5,308 nucleotides of DNA from Cyclobacteriaceae bacterium. Its GTDB lineage: Bacteria; Bacteroidota; Bacteroidia; Cytophagales; Cyclobacteriaceae. The notes below the pieces were generated by a model. The model searched no databases, was not told the DNA's origin, and was given only the letters and a program-made list of their open reading frames with translations. How positions within the stretch are numbered: the first letter of the stretch is position 1; the number at the start of each line of letters is the position of its first letter. Shown piece after piece: positions 1 through 5,308 of this stretch. A program made the position numbers and the translations under genes. The DNA is taken from the NCBI GenBank assembly GCA_029882675.1, contig JAOUKJ010000319.1:1-5308 (forward strand), written 5' to 3'.

Positions 1-1
1 T

Positions 2-2104
2 TTGCTTTCAGATACGCAGATGGTATTGCCAATAGATACCGTGATGTATCAGGCCCAGGAAGTGGCTGCAGTGGTGGCTACGAGTCGCTATGTTGCTGCT
101 GACGGCGTAGAGGCCGTAGAAGTTGATTATGAGCCCATGAAGCCGGTAATTGATCCGTTCAAGGCGTTGGACCCCGATGCACCTGTTCTTCGTACAGACA
201 AAGCGGGCAAAACAGATAACCACATTTACCACTGGGAACGCGGTGACAGGGAAAAGACCGATGAGGTTTTTCGCAATGCAGAAGTCACGGTGAAAGAACA
301 GATTTACCTGCCGCGTATTCACGTGGCCTCTATTGAGACCTGTGGTTGTGTGGCTGATTATAATAAAGCTACAGAAAAGCTTACCGTTTATATGACTACA
401 CAAGCTCCCCATGCCATCCGGACAGTAATAGCATTGGTGGCGGGCCATGTAGGCCTCTCTGAAGAACGTATCCGTGTGATATCACCCGATATAGGGGGTG
501 GGTTTGGCGGAAAGGTGCCCGTTTACCCGGGATATGTTATTTCCATAGCGATTTCATTCCTTTTGGGCAAGCCGGTAAAATGGATAGAAGACCGTAGTGA
601 AAACCTTCAGGCCGACTCTTTTGCACGTGATTATCACATGACATGTGAGTTAGCCGCAACCAAAGAGGGAAAGATTCAGGCTTTCAGGGTGAAAACCCTG
701 GCTGACCACGGCTATACAGACGCTTCGGCTAATCCATCGAAATTCCCAACCGGATTGTTCTCAATATGTACGGGTTCCTATGACTATGAGCACGCTTTTG
801 CTGAGCTCGATGCCGTATATACCAACAAACCTCCGGGGGGAGTAGCCTATCGCTGTTCTTTCCGTGTTACCGAAGCCGTACATGCCATTGAGCGTACTTT
901 TGATAGCCTGGCGATGAAAGTGGGTAAGGATCCTGCCCAGTTGCGTTTTGAGAATTTTATTAAAAAAGAGCAGTTCCCATATAAGTCACCCCTGGGATGG
1001 GAGTATGATAGTGGCGATTATCATGCCGGCCTCAAGCTGGCCATGGATTTGATCGGTTATGATGAAATGAGAAAGGAGCAGATCGAAAAGAAAGCCAAAG
1101 GAGAATTGATGGGCATTGGAATATGCACATTTACTGAAATTGTAGGGGCTGGCCCATCCAAAGACTTTGACATACTCGGTATCAAGATGTTTGACAGCGC
1201 TGAACTCAGGGTTCACCCTACGGGAAAGGCCATCATGCGCATGGGTACCAAGTCACAGGGACAGGGCCATGAGACTACTTATGCCCAGATTGTAGCAGAA
1301 GAACTGGGTATTCCGGCCGCACACGTACAAATAGAAGAGGGCGATACGGATACCGCACCTTATGGGCTGGGTACTTATGCCAGCCGCTCTACGCCAACCT
1401 CTGGGGCAGCAGCCGCTATGGCTGCGCGTAAGTTGCGTGACAAGGCCCGGAAAATAGCCGCTTTCCTTCTGGAAGTGAGTGAGGAGGATCTGGATTGGGA
1501 GCCCGGTAAATTTACGGTGAAAGGAGCACCTGAAAAGACAAAAACTATTCAGGAATGCGTATTTGCTGCATATACCAACCTGCCTCCAGACATGGAACCC
1601 GGCTTTGAAGCTACACATTACTACGATCCGCCAAACCTGACGTTCCCCAGTGGGGCTTATATCTGTGTGGTGGATATTGATAATAAAACAGCGGCAATAA
1701 CTGTTCGGAAATTTGTGGCCATTGACGACTGTGGTAACATCATTAACCCGATGGTTGTACAGGGACAAGTACATGGAGGACTTACTCAGGGGCTTGCTCC
1801 TGCTATGTTTGAGGAGCTGATCTATGATGAGGACGGTAATATACTCAATGGTACTTTTATGGATTATCTGTTGCCTACAGCTGTAGAAACACCTAACTGG
1901 ATAACGGGACATACCATTACGCCTTCCCCTCATCATCCTTTGGGTGCTAAGGGTGTGGCAGAATCACCTACCGTGGGTGCGCCTCCAGCCATTGCTAATG
2001 CAATCGTAGATGCCTTGTCGCACCTGGGTGTAACACATATTGATATACCCATTACTCCAAATAAAGTGTGGAACATCCTACATGAAAAAGGGGTGGTCGA
2101 GTAA
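2..2104 (+). CDS. coxL: Aerobic CO dehydrogenase large (molybdenum) subunit, form I, 5'-truncated
   Basis: Catalytic subunit of the cytoplasmic Mo-Cu CO dehydrogenase (CO + H2O to CO2 + 2e- + 2H+), xanthine oxidase family. The frame is open from the window edge for 700 codons to TAA; the first codon TTG is not a real start. Against the ~809-residue Oligotropha CoxL recalled from memory, about 100 N-terminal residues are missing. Visible in order: end of the a/b hammerhead domain (~1-60); TTQAPH (Q134, probable active-site Gln); GGGFGGK (165-171); AYRCSFR (282-288), whose C285 matches the copper-binding cysteine; MGTKSQGQGHE (414-424) and GLGTYASRSTP (455-465), Mo-cofactor contacts; and GAKGVAESP with E654, the conserved base-like glutamate next to Mo. 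All expected catalytic residues are present, so the protein looks functional. The cysteine loop separates it from form II (AYRGAGR-type) relatives. coxM and coxS are expected just upstream. Confidence 0.96.
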   Translation: MLSDTQMVLPIDTVMYQAQEVAAVVATSRYVAADGVEAVEVDYEPMKPVIDPFKALDPDAPVLRTDKAGKTDNHIYHWERGDREKTDEVFRNAEVTVKEQIYLPRIHVASIETCGCVADYNKATEKLTVYMTTQAPHAIRTVIALVAGHVGLSEERIRVISPDIGGGFGGKVPVYPGYVISIAISFLLGKPVKWIEDRSENLQADSFARDYHMTCELAATKEGKIQAFRVKTLADHGYTDASANPSKFPTGLFSICTGSYDYEHAFAELDAVYTNKPPGGVAYRCSFRVTEAVHAIERTFDSLAMKVGKDPAQLRFENFIKKEQFPYKSPLGWEYDSGDYHAGLKLAMDLIGYDEMRKEQIEKKAKGELMGIGICTFTEIVGAGPSKDFDILGIKMFDSAELRVHPTGKAIMRMGTKSQGQGHETTYAQIVAEELGIPAAHVQIEEGDTDTAPYGLGTYASRSTPTSGAAAAMAARKLRDKARKIAAFLLEVSEEDLDWEPGKFTVKGAPEKTKTIQECVFAAYTNLPPDMEPGFEATHYYDPPNLTFPSGAYICVVDIDNKTAAITVRKFVAIDDCGNIINPMVVQGQVHGGLTQGLAPAMFEELIYDEDGNILNGTFMDYLLPTAVETPNWITGHTITPSPHHPLGAKGVAESPTVGAPPAIANAIVDALSHLGVTHIDIPITPNKVWNILHEKGVVE

Positions 2105-2139
2105 GAAAAAGTAATGGAGTAAGTAAATGGAATGAGGTG

Positions 2140-2181
2140 GTCTCAAATAGCTTTAGCCTTTTGAGACTGCTTCTTTTTTTT
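2140..2181 (+). terminator. Hairpin plus T-tract between coxL and coxG
   Basis: A perfect 8-bp stem pairs GTCTCAAA (2140-2147) with TTTGAGAC (2160-2167) around a 12-nt loop. It is followed by TGCTTC and then eight consecutive Ts (2174-2181). This resembles a rho-independent terminator 36 bp after the coxL stop. The stem is half A/T, and six bases separate it from the T run, so it may only partly terminate. That would lower expression of coxG and the maturation genes relative to the structural subunits, which are needed in larger amounts. It could also be a processing or mRNA-stability hairpin. Confidence 0.45.
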
Positions 2182-2201
2182 AACTTTTAAATAATAATCA
2201 G

Positions 2202-2735
2202 ATGAAAACAACGCTGGATAAGAATTTTGATGTAGAAAATGACAGAAAAACGGTCTGGAGTTACCTGATAGACCCTGAACAGATTGTAGTGTGCGTGCCC
2301 GGTGTGAAACTCACCGACAAAGTAAATGATAAGACCTATAAGGGGACAGTGGGACTGAAATTTGGACCAATAAGCGCGAGCTATAATGGCGAAGTGGTGT
2401 ATGAAGAGGTGGATGAGGCCGGTTTCCATATTGTGATGGTTGGTAAAGGACTGGATTCCAAAGGAAAGGGAAGCGCTGAAATGAAACTTGTTTTGGATTT
2501 GGAAGAAAATGATGGCGGTACGTTGGTGAAATCTTCAATGACCGTAAGTGTAATTGGTATGGTGGCCCAGTTTGGATCCAGATTGATTAGCGATGTATCC
2601 GATCAAATCTTTAATCAGTTTGTTAATAACTTCAAGCGGAAACTCGCAGGAGAAGAGCTTTCCGATGATGACAGGAATATCCAGGGAGGTAAAATGATGG
2701 GAACCATGGTGAAAGGCCTGTTCGGAAAAAAATAA
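2202..2735 (+). CDS. coxG: CoxG: SRPBCC-fold CO dehydrogenase accessory protein
   Basis: 177-residue protein of the COXG (CO dehydrogenase subunit G) family, SRPBCC/START-like fold. Family landmarks in order: FDV and VW near the N-terminus (9-19), DPEQIVVCVPG (24-34), KFGPISASYNG (53-63), a glycine/serine-rich strand GLDSKGKGSAEMKL (83-96), and MVAQFGSRLI (120-129) leading into the C-terminal helix. In characterised systems CoxG recruits CO dehydrogenase to the cytoplasmic membrane, and recent work in mycobacteria has it binding menaquinone as a link to respiration. It is not a catalytic subunit. After the fold, an acidic linker (~150-158) runs into a glycine/methionine/lysine tail (162-177) that could touch the membrane. 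ATG 2202 is chosen because the family fold begins directly after it; no Shine-Dalgarno sequence precedes it. Its position between coxL and coxD differs from the Oligotropha order L-D-E-F-G. Confidence 0.93.
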   Translation: MKTTLDKNFDVENDRKTVWSYLIDPEQIVVCVPGVKLTDKVNDKTYKGTVGLKFGPISASYNGEVVYEEVDEAGFHIVMVGKGLDSKGKGSAEMKLVLDLEENDGGTLVKSSMTVSVIGMVAQFGSRLISDVSDQIFNQFVNNFKRKLAGEELSDDDRNIQGGKMMGTMVKGLFGKK

Positions 2736-2821
2736 TAAAGTAATGTCTGTTTCCTTTGATTCAATGCCTGATGAGAAGATGTTGCTTATGAATAAATTGT
2801 ATTTGTGGATTATGGCCCGAC

Positions 2822-2869
2822 CAACAAATTGACAGATCAATAAATCAACAAATATACAGATCAACCAAT
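2822..2869 (+). repeat. 24-bp imperfect tandem duplication, A/C-rich, before coxD
   Basis: Two adjacent 24-nt units, 2822-2845 and 2846-2869, are identical at 20 of 24 positions. They share CAACAAAT at the start and ACAGATCAA in the middle; the differences fall at unit positions 9, 10, 20 and 21. The top strand has only three Gs across both copies. The array ends five bases before the coxD GTG codon, so it forms the immediate 5' leader of coxD. It could be an unstructured A/C-rich translation enhancer, an operator with two sites, or a slippage product without function. Confidence 0.7.
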
Positions 2870-2874
2870 AAACC

Positions 2875-3735
2875 GTGGAAAGTGTACAGCGAATAATCAG
2901 TGATTTTGACCAAAGGGGGTACGTGTTGAGTGAAGAGCTGGCCACAGTATTGTATTTGAGTGGTGAGTTATCCAAACCTGTGCTACTGGAAGGAAATCCA
3001 GGGGTGGGGAAGACCAGTGCGGCGGCGACCCTGGCCAAAAGCATGGACACCAAATTGGTGCGATTGCAATGCTATGAGGGTCTGGATGTGAACAATGCCA
3101 TCTATGAGTGGAACTATCAAAAGCAGTTATTACATATTAAACTGAATGAAAAAGGCGAGCAGCAGGCTAGAATTGAAAAAGAAATATTCGGTAGGGAGTA
3201 CCTGTTGGAAAGGCCTTTACTCCAGTCAATATCCCATGAGGAGGGCCCCGTCGTCCTGCTGATCGATGAGATAGATCGTGCCGATGAAGAGTTTGAAGCT
3301 TTTTTACTGGAGATCCTTTCAGAATACCAGATCAGTATCCCGGAGTTGGGGACGATAACCGCCAAACATATTCCGCGAGTAATCCTGACTTCAAACCGGA
3401 CACGTGAACTGAGTGATGCACTCAAAAGAAGGTGCCTTTACCATTGGCTCGATTATCCCGACCAGTCAGCTGAAGAGTTGATCATTAATAAAAGTATACC
3501 GGGTATCGATCAGGCCCTGACCAAAAAGATGGTGTCAATGATTAGGAGTATTCGCGGACTCCGGCTTCAAAAGACGCCGGGAATAGCTGAATCCATTGAT
3601 TGGGCCAGGACACTTGTGCTTCTGGGGCAGCACGACATTTCAAAAGAAACCTTGAAAAAAACACTGGGTGTGATTCTGAAAAGCCAGGAGGACTTCGCTT
3701 TTGTTGTCGACGAATGGCTGGAGAAGGAAGGGTGA
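2875..3735 (+). CDS. coxD: CoxD: MoxR-type AAA+ ATPase for CO dehydrogenase maturation
   Basis: 286-residue AAA+ ATPase of the MoxR/CoxD family. Walker A is GNPGVGKT (40-47), Walker B is VVLLIDEID (126-134, D131 and E132), sensor 1 is TSN (172-174), and an arginine-finger-like pair in ALKRRCLYHWLDYP sits at 185-186. A C-terminal helical lid contains GIAESIDWA. In Oligotropha, CoxD acts as an ATP-dependent chaperone needed for sulfuration of the Mo centre of apo-CO dehydrogenase; MoxR ATPases usually pair with a VWA protein, here the adjacent CoxE. The GTG start is forced: an in-frame TAA lies at 2869-2871, and the next in-frame GTG (codon 17) would cut into the conserved N-terminal region. 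There is no Shine-Dalgarno sequence. The stop is 26 bp from coxE, consistent with cotranscription. Length and motifs are complete. Confidence 0.94.
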   Translation: MESVQRIISDFDQRGYVLSEELATVLYLSGELSKPVLLEGNPGVGKTSAAATLAKSMDTKLVRLQCYEGLDVNNAIYEWNYQKQLLHIKLNEKGEQQARIEKEIFGREYLLERPLLQSISHEEGPVVLLIDEIDRADEEFEAFLLEILSEYQISIPELGTITAKHIPRVILTSNRTRELSDALKRRCLYHWLDYPDQSAEELIINKSIPGIDQALTKKMVSMIRSIRGLRLQKTPGIAESIDWARTLVLLGQHDISKETLKKTLGVILKSQEDFAFVVDEWLEKEG

Positions 3736-3761
3736 CCGGGTAAATCTGTCATGGTAGTAAA

Positions 3762-4901
3762 ATGAAAACAGCTGAAATAAACATCGGTGAAGTGACGGCA
3801 AGATCAGTGATTGATTTTGTCAATGCACTACGGGAGGAAGGACTGATCATCGGACCAGGGGAGGTGAAAGAAATACTTCAAGGCCTCGCTACCGGCCTGG
3901 TAGGCAGGAGGTCAGATTTTAAATGTTGCCTGAAATCCCTTTGCTGTGGCTCAAGAAAAGATTTACCTGTCTTTGAAAGGCTCTTTGAAATGTTCTGGCA
4001 GATTCAGTCAAATGGTGTAGGGTCAAAAACGAAGGTTAAAGTAAAAGATGAGCAGCAGAAGTCATCTTTAATCTTTCTAGGACATAAAAAAGGCCAATGG
4101 GGAGAAAGTGAAGAAGAAGACAGCCGTAGTGTATCGGGAGCCAGCAAGGTCGAGCGACTTCGAAAGACCGATTTTTCGCATGTGGAAAGAGTAGATGCGG
4201 CCTTACTGGAGGAAATAGCGGCACAGTTGTTTAAGCAGATGGAGCACCGCTTGAAGCGGAGATTGAAATACAGCGCGCGTGGTTCGGTGCTCAACATGGG
4301 GCGCACCCTGCGCAAGAGTATTTCAAAAGGGGGGTGGCCAACCGAAATGGTCTTTCAGCGAAAAAGGCCGGCACGTAGAAAGTTAATCGTTCTGCTCGAC
4401 ATTAGTGGATCCATGGATAAGTACAGTCATTACCTGTTGCGCTTTGTGATTACCCTGAGAAAGCTCTTTAAAAACATTGAAGCATTTACCTTTAGCACTC
4501 AACTGGATCGGATTACACCGTTTCTCAATGAAAAGGGGCAAAAGGAAATATATAACAGGATGTCCCAAAACCTTAATTCGTGGTCAGGAGGGACGCGCAT
4601 TGGCGAGTGCCTGGAAGTGTTTAATGAGAAATACAGCCGGGAAGTACTCACCGGTTCTTCGGTGGTCTTGGTCTTTAGCGATGGCTTGGAAACCGGCGAG
4701 GTGGTACACCTGGAAAAGGCCCTGATGCATATCAAGCGCAGATCAAGGCATTTGATTTGGCTCAATCCCCTTAAGGGGATGAAGGGATATCAGCCCGTAC
4801 AAAGGGGAATGGCAACAGCCTTGCCTCACCTGGATTATTTTATGTCTGCCCATAATTTGGACAGTCTTTTGAAACTTGAAAATATTCTGATCAATGTATA
4901 A
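3762..4901 (+). CDS. coxE: CoxE: VWA-domain protein for CO dehydrogenase copper-site maturation
   Basis: 379-residue CoxE-like protein. The N-terminal helical region (~10-82) contains RKDLPVFERLFEMFW, typical of the family. A charged, probably disordered linker (~83-125) follows, then the DFSHVERVDAALLEEIA segment and a basic stretch (162-207). The C-terminal VWA domain has a complete MIDAS metal site: DISGS (D213, S215, S217), T278 in SGGTRIGE and D307 in FSDG. The domain ends with WLNPLKG and a PHLDYFMSAHNL segment also seen in relatives. In Oligotropha, CoxE is required for copper insertion into CO dehydrogenase and is thought to cooperate with the AAA+ CoxD, the gene just upstream. Unusually, the N-terminal region has the cysteine cluster CCLKSLCC (C55, C56, C61, C62). 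ATG 3762 gives the usual N-terminus; no Shine-Dalgarno sequence is visible. Its end overlaps the next start. Confidence 0.92.
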   Translation: MKTAEINIGEVTARSVIDFVNALREEGLIIGPGEVKEILQGLATGLVGRRSDFKCCLKSLCCGSRKDLPVFERLFEMFWQIQSNGVGSKTKVKVKDEQQKSSLIFLGHKKGQWGESEEEDSRSVSGASKVERLRKTDFSHVERVDAALLEEIAAQLFKQMEHRLKRRLKYSARGSVLNMGRTLRKSISKGGWPTEMVFQRKRPARRKLIVLLDISGSMDKYSHYLLRFVITLRKLFKNIEAFTFSTQLDRITPFLNEKGQKEIYNRMSQNLNSWSGGTRIGECLEVFNEKYSREVLTGSSVVLVFSDGLETGEVVHLEKALMHIKRRSRHLIWLNPLKGMKGYQPVQRGMATALPHLDYFMSAHNLDSLLKLENILINV

Positions 4902-5308
4902 TGAGTTGTATGAACAAATGAAGCCCCTGATGGAAAGTGGAGAGGTGTTTGCTTTTGCCCAGGTGGTATGGCGTCAGGCCCCATGTTCGGGTAAACCGGG
5001 AGACAAAGCCATCGTCAGGAAGGATGGATCGGTCATTGGATGGATAGGCGGGGGGTGCGTGAAAGGCATTTTGATAAAAGAAGGATTAGAGGCAATTAAA
5101 GATCAACACTACCGGTTGGTAAAAGTATATCCGGGGGGACAACAACCCGACCAGCAGGAGGATGAGCATATAAAAATTTACAACATGACCTGTTATAGCG
5201 GAGGAAGTATGGAAATATATATTGAACCGGTGATCCCCAACCCCCACCTGGTAATTGTGGGGAAATCACATATTGCCCGGTCACTGGCCGGTATTGCCAA
5301 AGCGGCCA
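4894..5308 (+). CDS. coxF: CoxF-like XdhC/CoxI-family maturation protein, 3'-truncated
   Basis: 138 codons are visible, open to the window end. The N-terminal XdhC_CoxI domain shows VVWRQAPCSGKPGDKA (C31) and GWIGGGCVKG (C55). Then comes MTCYSGGSMEIYIEP (C100), and a Rossmann-type strand-loop-helix begins at LVIVGKSHIARSLAGIAKA (from residue 119). Relatives in xanthine dehydrogenase systems (XdhC) handle the Mo-cofactor or its sulfuration; CoxF in Oligotropha is needed with CoxE for copper insertion into CO dehydrogenase. The symbol rests on the family and the position right after coxE; coxI is a paralogous alternative that the missing half might resolve. ATG 4894 overlaps the coxE stop by 8 nt, which suggests translational coupling, and it gives the usual short helix before the domain. 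Later in-frame ATGs at 4918 and 4930 are possible but would trim that helix. A family of roughly 280 residues implies about half the gene is cut off. Confidence 0.85.
   Translation, partial: MYNELYEQMKPLMESGEVFAFAQVVWRQAPCSGKPGDKAIVRKDGSVIGWIGGGCVKGILIKEGLEAIKDQHYRLVKVYPGGQQPDQQEDEHIKIYNMTCYSGGSMEIYIEPVIPNPHLVIVGKSHIARSLAGIAKAA

Noticed and set aside
2..4. TTG at the window edge as a start codon for coxL
   Set aside because: The sequence starts mid-domain and about 100 residues short of the family length, so the gene continues upstream of the window.
8..448. 146-codon open frame on the - strand
   Set aside because: It is fully antisense to coxL and shows no family features.
1253..1936. 227-codon open frame on the - strand
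   Set aside because: It lies wholly antisense to conserved coxL coding sequence, and its translation is cysteine/arginine-rich without recognisable motifs. It is a codon-bias shadow.
2798..2805. TGTATTTG as a -7 promoter element for coxD
   Set aside because: One mismatch to TAnnTTTG and no upstream TTG/TTTG at suitable spacing: the nearest is 13 bp away and the next about 39 bp.
2535..3053. 172-codon open frame on the - strand across the coxG-coxD gap
   Set aside because: It is antisense to the end of coxG and the Walker A region of coxD, both clearly real genes, and shows no domain or plausible start context.
3888..3905. CTACC...GGTAG inverted repeat near the coxE 5' end
   Set aside because: The arm is only 5 bp, lies within coding sequence and has no T-tract, so it is expected by chance.
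4477..4725. 82-codon + strand open frame inside coxE
   Set aside because: It is an alternative frame across the VWA domain, whose MIDAS residues prove the coxE frame; the product looks random.

Overview
The window is the middle of a form I aerobic carbon monoxide dehydrogenase (CODH) operon, all on the + strand. Five genes are visible: the catalytic large subunit coxL (5' end missing), coxG (SRPBCC-fold CODH partner), coxD (MoxR-type AAA+ ATPase), coxE (VWA-domain protein) and the start of a coxF-like XdhC/CoxI-family gene (3' end missing). The large-subunit assignment is strong because it carries the seven-residue loop AYRCSFR. This loop supplies the copper-binding cysteine of genuine CO-oxidising enzymes, whereas form II relatives have AYRGAGR-type loops. 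The medium (FAD) and small (2Fe-2S) subunit genes coxM and coxS are not in the window. They probably lie upstream, because the usual order is M-S-L.

Layout: coxL ends at 2104. A 97-bp gap with an AT-rich hairpin and T-tract precedes coxG (2202-2735). A 139-bp gap without an evident gene ends in an A/C-rich 24-bp tandem duplication. coxD (2875-3735, GTG start) follows, then coxE 26 bp later (3762-4901). The coxF-like gene starts at 4894, inside the end of coxE (8-nt overlap), and runs off the window at 5308. There is no RNA gene, mobile element or CRISPR array.

How the genes work together: CoxL holds the molybdenum-copper site that oxidises CO to CO2. CoxD, CoxE and the CoxF-like protein match the known maturation set that builds the CuSMoO2 centre after the Mo-cofactor has been inserted. 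CoxD is linked to sulfuration, and CoxE and CoxF to copper insertion. CoxG is thought to bring CODH to the membrane and link it to the respiratory quinone pool.

Organism: moderate G+C, A/T-rich intergenic DNA and no Shine-Dalgarno sequence before any of the four visible starts suggest Bacteroidota, in which form I CODH is much less studied than in Proteobacteria and Actinobacteria. This placement is an inference from style, not from a marker gene. I see no wholly new system. The points most worth a second look are the form I loop in this apparent lineage, a CCxxxxCC cysteine cluster in CoxE, and the signals between coxL and coxD.
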